From the NCBI GenBank assembly GCA_903897145.1, contig CAIUAN010000034.1, positions 42,582 through 106,581 on the forward strand: a stretch of DNA of 64,000 nt. Direction: 5' to 3'. This document shows positions 47,014-55,738 of this stretch, piece by piece. Numbering within the stretch: position 1 is the stretch's first letter; each line of letters begins with the position of its first letter. The stretch comes from an uncultured Bacteroidia bacterium (GTDB lineage Bacteria > Bacteroidota > Bacteroidia > Bacteroidales > Prolixibacteraceae). A program made the translations under genes and the position numbers. The notes below the pieces were generated by a model. That model was not told where the DNA came from. It was given only the letters and a program-made list of their open reading frames with translations, and did not search any database.

Positions 47014-48054
47014 TTAAATGTCATCCTTGATTACACCTTTAGGAAATTGCATAGTGACGCAATGCAATGAGCCATGTTGTTTGATCAATGGCCGACAATC
47101 GATTCCAATTATTTCTCGATCAGGGAAGGCAAGTTTTAAGATTTCTGCAGCCTGTTTATCTTTAGGCGAATCATAAAATGGCACTAAAACGGCATCGTTG
47201 ATAATCAAAAAGTTTGCATAGGTGGCTGGCAATCGATCGCCTTGATCATAAACTTCATCTGCCATGGGAAGAGCAAGCAGCCGATATGGCTTCTGGTCTA
47301 GTGTTCTAAAAGCCTTTAATTCAGCCTCCATTAGACCTAACTGCTCAAAATGTTCATCATTAGAATTATCACATTTGACATAAGCGATCGTTTCAGCATT
47401 GCAAAACCGAGCTAAGGTGTCGATATGACTATCGGTATCATCACCAGCAAGGTAGCCATGGTCTAGCCAAAGAATTTGTTTTAATCCAAAGATTGATTTT
47501 AGCTGATTTTCTATGTTCGATTTAGACAGATGTTCATTTCTATTTTTCGACATTAAACAGGCACTAGTAGTGAGCAAGGTCCCTTCCCCATCAGACTCAA
47601 TACTTCCACCTTCTAGAATAAAATCTAGATAGTCGATATACTTTACATCATTGGCAAAAACACCATTTTTAAAGAGTTTTGCTGTTATTTCATTGTCTTG
47701 ATTGGCAGAAAATTTCTTTCCCCAGCCGTTGAAAGAGAAATCATAGAGAGTAAGGTTATCATCTTGAATAACCGTTATGGCACCATGATCGCGTGCCCAG
47801 GTATCATCAGAAGAGATCTCTTGAAATAGGATATTTTCAAGGTTGCAATTCGCTAATCTTTGACGCAGCTTATTTTGATCTGGGCACACTATCAGCACCT
47901 TCTCATATCTTGATATTGCCTCAGCGATCTGAACAAAGCAACCTTCAACCTCATCGAGCATATCTGCCCAGTCGGTCTTTTCGTGCGGCCACGTAAGTAA
48001 AACTGCGCTTTGAAGCGCCCATTCAGGTGGCAAAATGATCTGTGTCGTATTCAT
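47014..48054 (-). CDS. aguA: Agmatine deiminase
   Basis: 346 residues, peptidyl-arginine-deiminase family. It hydrolyses agmatine to N-carbamoylputrescine. Visible are DTWARDHGAI, FILEGGSIESDGEGTLL, HIDTLARFC and the catalytic Cys332 in GSLHCVTMQFP. It lies between a CubicO-type hydrolase and aguB on the minus strand (21 bp and 62 bp). Confidence 0.93.
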   Translation of the reverse strand: MNTTQIILPPEWALQSAVLLTWPHEKTDWADMLDEVEGCFVQIAEAISRYEKVLIVCPDQNKLRQRLANCNLENILFQEISSDDTWARDHGAITVIQDDNLTLYDFSFNGWGKKFSANQDNEITAKLFKNGVFANDVKYIDYLDFILEGGSIESDGEGTLLTTSACLMSKNRNEHLSKSNIENQLKSIFGLKQILWLDHGYLAGDDTDSHIDTLARFCNAETIAYVKCDNSNDEHFEQLGLMEAELKAFRTLDQKPYRLLALPMADEVYDQGDRLPATYANFLIINDAVLVPFYDSPKDKQAAEILKLAFPDREIIGIDCRPLIKQHGSLHCVTMQFPKGVIKDDI

Positions 48055-48075
48055 AATTCGAAGATCTTTTGACCC

Positions 48076-49437
48076 TTAATTTTGTTTTATTGCACCCAAG
48101 ACATCTCTCAGGAATCCATTAAAATCAAATCCATCATCCATAAATCCTAAACGTACCAAGACGATATTTCGAGAAGGGATGATAAAGATTTTTTGTCCAC
48201 GATGACCGCTACAGAAGTACATATCTTCAGGAGCATCGCCATATCGCTTTGAAGCATTTAGGTAGAACTGAGCACCATATTTGCCCCCTGACGCTTTTGC
48301 TGGTGTTCGCGTATAATTCACCCAGCCAGCAGGAAGGATGGTATCGCCTCTCCACACTCCATCGTTGTAATAGAGCAATCCAAATCGGGCCCAGTCACGG
48401 GCAGTAGCATAGCCATACGAAGAACCTACGAAAGTTCCGGCAGCATCTGTTTCAATAAAAGCTGAGGACATACCAATTTTATTAAATAGCTCTTTGTATG
48501 GAAAATCATGATATTCCTGATCATTTCCAACTGAAGTGCGTAGAATTCCAGATAAGATATTCGTGGTGCCTGATGAATATTTCCACTCCGTGTCAGGTGC
48601 TTTTTCATACGGTTCGCTGATCGCTTTCTGATAGCAATCATCTGATCGGTAGAGCATGGTCGTTACCGATGAGACATCCTCGTAGTTCTCATCCCATTTC
48701 AATCCACTACTCATATGCATCAAATCACTGATGGTGATATCGCGTCGACGGTCATTAAGCCACTCTTTAATAGGTGCTGTTGCATTCACATTCAGCCGAT
48801 GTTGTTTCGTTAAAATTCCCGCCATCGCATTAGTTATGCTTTTTGTCATAGACCATCCCCAAAGTTTACTGTCCGCGGTAATACCCATTTCTGAAGAATA
48901 TTTCTCAGCAATTAGTTCACCTTTATAGAGCACAACAACGGCGGCTGTGAGTCGAGGATCAGTATCTGGAGATCCAAATGCTGCGTTGATCGCATTTTTA
49001 AGCTTCAGTGTATCTACTTCGGCATAGGCAGTATCTTTGCGAAGATCACCAACTGGCCAGGGCGTGCGCCAGACATTTTGTTTTTTAACAATCGAAGGAG
49101 TGAAGCTTAAGTGCTGTAATTCCTGAAGCGAATGATCGCCAATCAAGCAAGCTCCATAACCTTCCCGATATACCGCAGTTTGTTTTGCAAGTCCAAAAAA
49201 AGAGGTCGTAACAGATTTACTGACGTAATCGATTTTACTTGAAGTATATTTCATGATTGAATACCGAAGGTCTATCGATTGAGCTAGCTGAGGATCTCTA
49301 TTTAATTTAAATACCGCAGTAGCCATAGTTTTTGCGCCATAACCGGTAGCAATATACAATTTAGGATAGTTTGAACTTGCAATAAGATAAAGTCCGAATA
49401 GCACAATCAGTGGAATAATATATTTTAGCCTAAACAT
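48076..49437 (-). CDS. CubicO/NylB-type serine hydrolase
   Basis: 453 residues. An N-terminal anchor (YIIPLIVLFGLYLIA). SxxK motif Ser196-Met-Thr-Lys199 (WGWSMTKSI), YxS in WKYSSGTTN, and HRGQKIFIIPSRN near the C-terminus. It belongs to the class C beta-lactamase/6-aminohexanoate-oligomer hydrolase fold. Located in the periplasm; substrate unknown. It is the first gene of a probable unit with aguA and aguB. Confidence 0.82.
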   Translation of the reverse strand: MFRLKYIIPLIVLFGLYLIASSNYPKLYIATGYGAKTMATAVFKLNRDPQLAQSIDLRYSIMKYTSSKIDYVSKSVTTSFFGLAKQTAVYREGYGACLIGDHSLQELQHLSFTPSIVKKQNVWRTPWPVGDLRKDTAYAEVDTLKLKNAINAAFGSPDTDPRLTAAVVVLYKGELIAEKYSSEMGITADSKLWGWSMTKSITNAMAGILTKQHRLNVNATAPIKEWLNDRRRDITISDLMHMSSGLKWDENYEDVSSVTTMLYRSDDCYQKAISEPYEKAPDTEWKYSSGTTNILSGILRTSVGNDQEYHDFPYKELFNKIGMSSAFIETDAAGTFVGSSYGYATARDWARFGLLYYNDGVWRGDTILPAGWVNYTRTPAKASGGKYGAQFYLNASKRYGDAPEDMYFCSGHRGQKIFIIPSRNIVLVRLGFMDDGFDFNGFLRDVLGAIKQN

Positions 49438-49733
49438 CTATGATTAATTAAATTACGGATTAATAGTTAACAATTTAGATGAACTTCAATAAAAAGGGAT
49501 TATACTAAATTACCGCAGCAAAATTAATAAATGAATTGAACATGAACACTGAATAGATCGAAGTTGACAAGGACTACTTATGAATACTAGAATTCTTAAA
49601 CCTAAAAATAGGTTTGAGAAGAAGAAATTTATCATAAATCAACCAATTATCTTAAAATAAAAGATTAAAAGAGTTAGTTTTGATCTGTACAGAATTCTAG
49701 ATAAAACCTAGAAAATGTTCAACTGTCTAAGTC

Positions 49734-50699
49734 ATGAAAAATAGTCCGAAGACCAATTCTGCTATAATGCCAATACGTCCTTCGCAGCCAGCAAGTCTAG
49801 CTGATCAGGAGTACCTGGCACTGAAAAATTTCCTAGAGGGTCTGCTTGGCATTGTAGTTCAGCCGAGTGAACAGTTTGATAAGGATATACTATTAGACTC
49901 TTTATCAACAATCAGCGTCATTGATTTTATCGAAAAAACTTTTGGCATTTCTCTATTTGAACACCAACTTACTGATTTCTCCTCGATACAAGAATTAACC
50001 AATTATATTGCTCAGCACAAAAAATTCTATCGGAGAGAAGGCCTAAGCTGGATCACTGAGCTAAAAAACAAATGGAACTTTCAGATTCCAAAATCGACCT
50101 TTATCTTTATCTTAAAGTTGATTGTGTTTACCGTTCAAAAAACCACCTTATTATTTTACAAAATTGAGGTAAAAGGACTTGAAAATATTCCCAATGGCCC
50201 TTGTTTTCTTGCTTCGAATCATCAAAGTAAATTGGACGCATTTTTAATTCTCTCTTATTTAGACAAGAAGATGTTCCAAGAGACCTTTGTATATGCGAAG
50301 AAGCAGCACATCAAGGGAACTATTCAAACCTATTTAGCCAATAGAAGTAATGTTGTTCTAGTTGATTTAAATCATGAATTAAAAGAGTCGATTCAAAAGC
50401 TTGCTGAAGTTGTTAAATTGGGGAAAAAAGTTCTTATTTTTCCTGAAGGAACACGAAGTTTAAATGGTGAGCTTGGTTCATTTAAGAAGACCTATGCTAT
50501 TTTAAGTGCGGAATTAAATATTCCGATTGTGCCTATTGTTATTTCGGGAGCTTTTACTGCTGGTTCAAGGAGTGACAGAAAGAAAATAAACTCACTAATA
50601 ATACTTGAATTTATGCCTGTAATATCTGCTGAAGGGTTATATCCAGACCAGATCAATAATCTAGTACGTCAAAATATCTTAAATAGTCTTTTAAATTAG
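49734..50699 (+). CDS. Acyl-carrier-protein domain fused to PlsC acyltransferase
   Basis: 321 residues. The N-terminal part (about 25-97) is an ACP-like domain with the phosphopantetheine site Ser56 in LLDSLSTISVIDFIE. A short hydrophobic segment (122-142) leads to the acyltransferase domain with HX4D (His163-Asp168 in NHQSKLD) and FPEGTRS (236-242). It would attach acyl chains from its own ACP to glycerolipid or another acceptor at the inner membrane. It stands alone, with no fatty-acid genes beside it. Confidence 0.82.
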   Translation: MKNSPKTNSAIMPIRPSQPASLADQEYLALKNFLEGLLGIVVQPSEQFDKDILLDSLSTISVIDFIEKTFGISLFEHQLTDFSSIQELTNYIAQHKKFYRREGLSWITELKNKWNFQIPKSTFIFILKLIVFTVQKTTLLFYKIEVKGLENIPNGPCFLASNHQSKLDAFLILSYLDKKMFQETFVYAKKQHIKGTIQTYLANRSNVVLVDLNHELKESIQKLAEVVKLGKKVLIFPEGTRSLNGELGSFKKTYAILSAELNIPIVPIVISGAFTAGSRSDRKKINSLIILEFMPVISAEGLYPDQINNLVRQNILNSLLN

Positions 50700-50795
50700 G
50701 ACACTTAAGTCTGAAAGTCAATTTATTAGCATTTATATTTAAGATTACACATCCCGAATTTATTACTAGAGTATAATAATATCTGTTTTTTTTTC

Positions 50796-50803
50796 TATTT
50801 TCG
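50796..50803 (+). promoter_or_regulatory. Possible -7 element of the PSC1/DUF1501 operon
   Basis: TATTTTCG resembles TAnnTTTG and lies about 120 bp before the first gene. No good -33 element is seen. Confidence 0.3.
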
Positions 50804-50924
50804 TCACACAAAATAGAATTAGACTAGCTTAATGGAAGTCTGATTTTATTTTTCGATAAACTAACATATCATTAACTCAAGGTCCTATTGTGAAGTAGCA
50901 CCTAAATTTGTCCTAACCAACCAT

Positions 50925-51950
50925 ATGGAAAGAAGAAACTTTATAAAGAGCTCAGCACTTTCAACTGCTGGTCTATTAATCGCCAACGATTTATTTAGCA
51001 AACCTAAGGGTCCTGTTTATGGTCATAATGAGATGACCTATCATTTAAACAAAGAGTGGGGAGCCTTGAATCCGAAGAAAACTCCAGTTAATGATTGTCA
51101 TGAGATGGTGCAAAATGCCAAAGGACATATTATGTTACTCACTAATGAAACCAAAAACAACGTCATAATCTATAATAAAAGTGGTCGTTTAATTGATACT
51201 TGGGGTAAAGATTTTCCTGGGGCTCACGGTTTAACAATTCAGCACACAGGTAAAGAAGATCTATTATTCATTACCGACACCAATAAACATCAAGTATACA
51301 AGACCACCATCGATGGAAAAATATTATTTACCATTGATGCACCAGCAGACCTTCCAGCATACAAAAAGAACACAGCCTTTGTGCCGACAGAAACAACGGT
51401 ATTAGAGAATGGCGAGTTCTATATTGCTGATGGTTATGGAGCACAGCACATTCTTCATTACGATGCACATGGTCGTCTATTAAATTCATTTGGTGGCAGA
51501 GGCACTGGAGATGAGCACTTTGATAATGCACATGGTATTTGTGTAGATTATCGCAACCCTACTCCTACTTTAATCATTACAGATCGGACGCGAAATGCAT
51601 TTAAGAGATTCTCGTTAGATGGAAAACTCCTTGAGATCATTCATTTACCCGGAGCTTGTGTTTGCAGACCGGTTATTAAAGGTGATTATTTATATGCAGC
51701 AGTACTTCGATCACCTTCCTTATCAAATGAAAAATCGGGGTTTGTAACCATCTTAAACAAAGAAAACAAAGTTGTTTCGAATCTTGGAGGGTCAGCGCCA
51801 GTATATGTAAACAATGAATTAACTCCTCTTTCTCAAACAGAAAAAATATTCATACATCCTCATGATGTATGTGTTGACGACGAAGGAAGTATTTACGTTG
51901 CGCAATGGGCCTCAAGCAAAGTATATCCATATAAATTTACAAAAGCGTAA
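50925..51950 (+). CDS. Tat-exported NHL-type beta-propeller protein
   Basis: 341 residues. Twin-arginine signal ERRNFIKSSALSTAG. Repeats of a six-bladed propeller (GAHGLTIQHTGKEDLLFITD, NGEFYIADGYGAQ, IFIHPHDVCVDDEGSIYVAQ). Probably periplasmic, binding a ligand or forming part of a surface complex. First gene of a tightly packed four-gene operon (2 bp to the next). No catalytic residues are obvious. Confidence 0.8.
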   Translation: MERRNFIKSSALSTAGLLIANDLFSKPKGPVYGHNEMTYHLNKEWGALNPKKTPVNDCHEMVQNAKGHIMLLTNETKNNVIIYNKSGRLIDTWGKDFPGAHGLTIQHTGKEDLLFITDTNKHQVYKTTIDGKILFTIDAPADLPAYKKNTAFVPTETTVLENGEFYIADGYGAQHILHYDAHGRLLNSFGGRGTGDEHFDNAHGICVDYRNPTPTLIITDRTRNAFKRFSLDGKLLEIIHLPGACVCRPVIKGDYLYAAVLRSPSLSNEKSGFVTILNKENKVVSNLGGSAPVYVNNELTPLSQTEKIFIHPHDVCVDDEGSIYVAQWASSKVYPYKFTKA

Positions 51951-51952
51951 GT

Positions 51953-54286
51953 ATGCAAATTCAAAAAAAACACCTCACTTATGCAAAAATAGGTGGCGTA
52001 ATTCTGATCTTATCAATTGGGCTGTTTGTCATTTTAAAGATTCAGCGTGATAGTTTTGAGAATCAAGTATCCTACAATAGAAATATTCGTCCACTCCTTT
52101 CTGATAAGTGTTTTGCTTGTCATGGACCAGATGCGAACAAGCGTAAAGCGGGTCTTCGATTAGATCAGCAAGCCGGAGCTTACGCCGAACTTAAAAAGAA
52201 CAAAGGTCATTATGCCATTGTTCCTGGTGATCCAGATAAGAGTGAGATCATTAAAAGAATGGAGTCGACAGATCCTGAAATGGTAATGCCTATTCCTTCT
52301 AGCCATTTGCTCAAACTTACTAAAGAGGAAGTATCACTCTTTAAGCAATGGATCAAAGCAGGTGCTAAATATGAAAAGCACTGGGCTTTTGTTCCACCAG
52401 TAAAAGCGGCAGTTCCTGATGTAAGCAAGAAAAACTGGTCGAAAAATGAGATTGATAATTTCATTTTACAAAAGCAAAAACAAAAAGGGTTAAGTCCGAA
52501 TGACCAGGCTTCTCGTGAGACTTTAATTAAACGTGCCTTTGCTGATATCACTGGATTACCTCCTACCGTCCAAGAATTAAATCGTTGGAACACGATTGCA
52601 GATAAAGATTGGTACAGCCAACTTATTGACTCCGTCTTTAAAAAACCTGCCTATGGTGAGAAAATGGCTATCTTATGGTGCGATTTAGCTCGTTATGCCG
52701 ATTCATTTGGATTCCAAGATGACAACATCAGATCGCAATGGCCCTGGAGAGATTGGGTTATTCATGCGTTCAACAGCAATATGTCTTATGAAAAATTTAT
52801 AACCGATCAAATTGCTGGGGATTTATTACCGAAAGCGACGAAAGAAAATATCTTAGCCACTGGATTCTTCCGGAATCATAAATACACTGAAGAAGGTGGA
52901 ATTATACCTGAGGAGTATCGTGTTTCATACAACGTTGATAAAACTCGAACTTTTGGAAAGGCAATTTTAGGAGTAACTATCGAGTGTGCTCAATGTCATG
53001 ACCACAAGTATGATCCCTTTTCAAACAAAGATTATTATCAGCTTTATGCCTTTTTCAACATCAGCAAAGAAAAAGGTTTTGAAGGTGACGTAGGTTCATC
53101 TACCCCTGCAAAAACACCGAAGTTGTTTATTAATCACGACGAGGTGAAAAACAGTATGCCTTATCTAAGTCCGAATGATACGAGTGCCATTCAGGTGTCA
53201 GTAATGGCCGACGACTCTCTTAAAAAGCCAACCTATATTTTAAGTAGAGGTCGTTATGATGCTCCAACAGATGTAAAGGTTAGCCCAATTGGTCTTGAAT
53301 CGATTATGCCATATGATACGATGACTTATGCGACAAATAGACTGGGTCTAGCTCAATGGACCATGAACAAAAAGAATCCTTTAACGGCTCGTGTTTTTGT
53401 GAACTTTATTTGGCAAGAGATCTTTGGAAAAGGAATTGTTAAAACATCGAGTGATTATGGGTTACAAGGTGAGCTACCTTCACACCCTGAGCTACTAGAT
53501 TGGTTAGCTGTTGACTTCATGGATCACAACTGGGATATCCAATATCTGATCAAAAAAATTATGACTAGTGGTACTTACTGTCAATCAAGCGAAGTAAGCA
53601 AAAGCAAATTAGAAGAAGACTCTGAGAACATCTATTTAGCGAGAGCTCCGCGTATGAGATTTAAGGCTGAGCTAGTTCGCGACTGGGTACTAAGTAGTAG
53701 TGGGTTGTTAAATGGCCGTATTGGTGGTCCAAGTGTGAAACCATATCAGCCAAAAGGTGTTTGGGAAAGTACCACTTCAGGAAGAGGTGTCTTGGCTAGT
53801 TACAAGCAAGATCATGGTGATGCAATCTATCGTCGTGGACTTTACACTATTTTCAAGCTTACGGCTCCACCTCCAAGTTTGATGATCTTTGATGCTAGTA
53901 GTAGGGATCAATGTGAATCAAAACGCTCGAGCACGAATACTCCGTTGCAGGCACTTACTATGCTAAACGACCCAACAGTATTAGAAGCATCACGAGTACT
54001 TGCAGAGAATATTACGGTTAAAACAAAGGTACTAGAAGATCAAATCGAGCAGGCCTTTCAATCGATTATTATTCGGAAGCCTACCCGTTTTGAACGCAAT
54101 AAGCTCTTAGATTATTGTCAAAAACAGCAAGAATATTTCAAACAGAATCCAGATTTATTAAAGTTGACAATAGCGTCGGGTGAGTTCAAGCATCCTAAAG
54201 AAGGCCACGACTTAATTGAGACTGGTGCTTTAATGAAAACGATTTTGATTATTTATAACTTAGAAGAAGCCATCACAAAATCATAA
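51953..54286 (+). CDS. PSC1-type cytochrome with DUF1549 and DUF1553 domains
   Basis: 777 residues with an N-terminal membrane anchor (IGGVILILSIGLFVILK). A haem-binding CFACH (53-57) in a planctomycete-type cytochrome domain is followed by DUF1549 (from about 160, ITGLPPTVQELNR; second haem motif CAQCH near 345) and DUF1553 (about 450-750, NPLTARVFVNFIWQ, STNTPLQALTMLNDP). The architecture is known mainly in Planctomycetes and Verrucomicrobia; the function is undefined, with a link to polysaccharide or sulfated-glycan use often suggested. Spacing of 2 and 7 bp to its neighbours shows a shared transcript. Confidence 0.87.
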   Translation: MQIQKKHLTYAKIGGVILILSIGLFVILKIQRDSFENQVSYNRNIRPLLSDKCFACHGPDANKRKAGLRLDQQAGAYAELKKNKGHYAIVPGDPDKSEIIKRMESTDPEMVMPIPSSHLLKLTKEEVSLFKQWIKAGAKYEKHWAFVPPVKAAVPDVSKKNWSKNEIDNFILQKQKQKGLSPNDQASRETLIKRAFADITGLPPTVQELNRWNTIADKDWYSQLIDSVFKKPAYGEKMAILWCDLARYADSFGFQDDNIRSQWPWRDWVIHAFNSNMSYEKFITDQIAGDLLPKATKENILATGFFRNHKYTEEGGIIPEEYRVSYNVDKTRTFGKAILGVTIECAQCHDHKYDPFSNKDYYQLYAFFNISKEKGFEGDVGSSTPAKTPKLFINHDEVKNSMPYLSPNDTSAIQVSVMADDSLKKPTYILSRGRYDAPTDVKVSPIGLESIMPYDTMTYATNRLGLAQWTMNKKNPLTARVFVNFIWQEIFGKGIVKTSSDYGLQGELPSHPELLDWLAVDFMDHNWDIQYLIKKIMTSGTYCQSSEVSKSKLEEDSENIYLARAPRMRFKAELVRDWVLSSSGLLNGRIGGPSVKPYQPKGVWESTTSGRGVLASYKQDHGDAIYRRGLYTIFKLTAPPPSLMIFDASSRDQCESKRSSTNTPLQALTMLNDPTVLEASRVLAENITVKTKVLEDQIEQAFQSIIIRKPTRFERNKLLDYCQKQQEYFKQNPDLLKLTIASGEFKHPKEGHDLIETGALMKTILIIYNLEEAITKS

Positions 54287-54293
54287 CAATATT

Positions 54294-55736
54294 ATGAGAG
54301 AATTTTTAGAGCATGGGTTAAACCAAAATAGACGTAAGTTTCTTTCCAAGATGAGTCTTGGTATTGGAGGAATAGCATTAGGATCTCTTATGGTCCCTGG
54401 GATGTTTAGTGGTAATGAAGATGATCTTTTCAATAATGTAGTGCCCCATTTTGCCCCTAAAGCAAAACGAATCATCTATCTATTCCAAAATGGAGCACCA
54501 TCTCAACTAGATCTTTTCGACTATAAACCGACGTTGCAAAAGATGCATGGTGAGGATTTGCCTGCAAGTATCAGAAATGGTCAACGACTTACTGGTATGA
54601 CGGCAAACCAAGCGAAGTTTCCACTTGCTGGAACAAAATTTAATTTTGCGCAACATGGTCAGACTGGAGCTTGGTTTACAGAAGCCATGCCTCATTTAGC
54701 TAGCATGGCTGATGATATGTGCTTTGTTCGTTCGCTATATACCGAAGCGATCAATCATGATCCTGCATTGACGTTTTTTCAAACTGGAGCTCAAGTTGGA
54801 AACAGACCGAGTATGGGTTCGTGGATCAGCTATGGTTTGGGAAGTGAAAATAAAAACCTTCCTGCCTTCTGTGTTTTACTGAGCAAAGGTAAAGGGAATG
54901 GTCAAGGGGTATATTCAAAATTATGGAACAACGGATTTTTAGATTCGATCCATCAAGGCGTTCAATTTAGCAGCGGCGAAGAGCCTGTGAAATACCTAAC
55001 TGATCCTGAATTTATTAAACGTGCGGATAAACGCTTAATGCTAGATGAATTGTCTGCATTAAATGATGCAGCATATAAAAATATTGGTGATCCTGAGATC
55101 GTAACAAAGATTCAGCAGTATGAATTAGCTTATCGTATGCAGATGGCTGTTCCTGAGCTAACCTCTTTACAAAACGAGCCAGAATCAATTATTAAAATGT
55201 ATGGTCCAGAATGTTTGGTTCCTGGTACATATGCAGCAAACTGTCTGTTAGCTCGTAAACTTTCTGAAAATGGCGTGAGATTTGTCCAATTATATCACCA
55301 GGGTTGGGATACACACGGTAACTTACCGAAGGAGATCGAAGGTCAGTGTAAAGACGTTGACCAATCTTCTGCGGCCTTAATAAAAGACCTTAAGCAACGA
55401 GGATTACTTGACGAGACATTAGTGATCTGGGGTGGTGAGTTTGGTAGAACAAACTACTGTCAAGGTGCTTTATCAAAAGACAATTATGGACGTGATCATC
55501 ACCCACGCTGCTTTACCATTTGGATGGCGGGCGGAGGTGTTAAGCCAGGCGTATTCGGCGAAACGGATGAGTTTGGTTATAATATCACTAAGTTGCCAGT
55601 CCATGTACATGATTTCCAAGCAACTGTGCTACATTTAATGGGCATCGATCATGAGCGTTTCACCTACAAACACCAAGGTAGACGTTATAAACTGACCGAT
55701 ATTGCAGGAAATGTTGTTCATGATCTTATTAGCTAA
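54294..55736 (+). CDS. DUF1501 domain protein
   Basis: 480 residues with a twin-arginine-like signal (NRRKFLSKMSLGIGG). DUF1501 signatures: FQNGAPSQLDLFDYKP, RQLYHQGWDTHGNL-like region (LYHQGWDTHGN), VIWGGEFGRTNYCQG and GRDHHPRCFTIWMAGGGV. The fold is related to alkaline phosphatase/sulfatase-type enzymes. It nearly always neighbours DUF1549/DUF1553 proteins, as here. Activity is not established. Confidence 0.9.
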   Translation: MREFLEHGLNQNRRKFLSKMSLGIGGIALGSLMVPGMFSGNEDDLFNNVVPHFAPKAKRIIYLFQNGAPSQLDLFDYKPTLQKMHGEDLPASIRNGQRLTGMTANQAKFPLAGTKFNFAQHGQTGAWFTEAMPHLASMADDMCFVRSLYTEAINHDPALTFFQTGAQVGNRPSMGSWISYGLGSENKNLPAFCVLLSKGKGNGQGVYSKLWNNGFLDSIHQGVQFSSGEEPVKYLTDPEFIKRADKRLMLDELSALNDAAYKNIGDPEIVTKIQQYELAYRMQMAVPELTSLQNEPESIIKMYGPECLVPGTYAANCLLARKLSENGVRFVQLYHQGWDTHGNLPKEIEGQCKDVDQSSAALIKDLKQRGLLDETLVIWGGEFGRTNYCQGALSKDNYGRDHHPRCFTIWMAGGGVKPGVFGETDEFGYNITKLPVHVHDFQATVLHLMGIDHERFTYKHQGRRYKLTDIAGNVVHDLIS

Positions 55737-55738
55737 GT

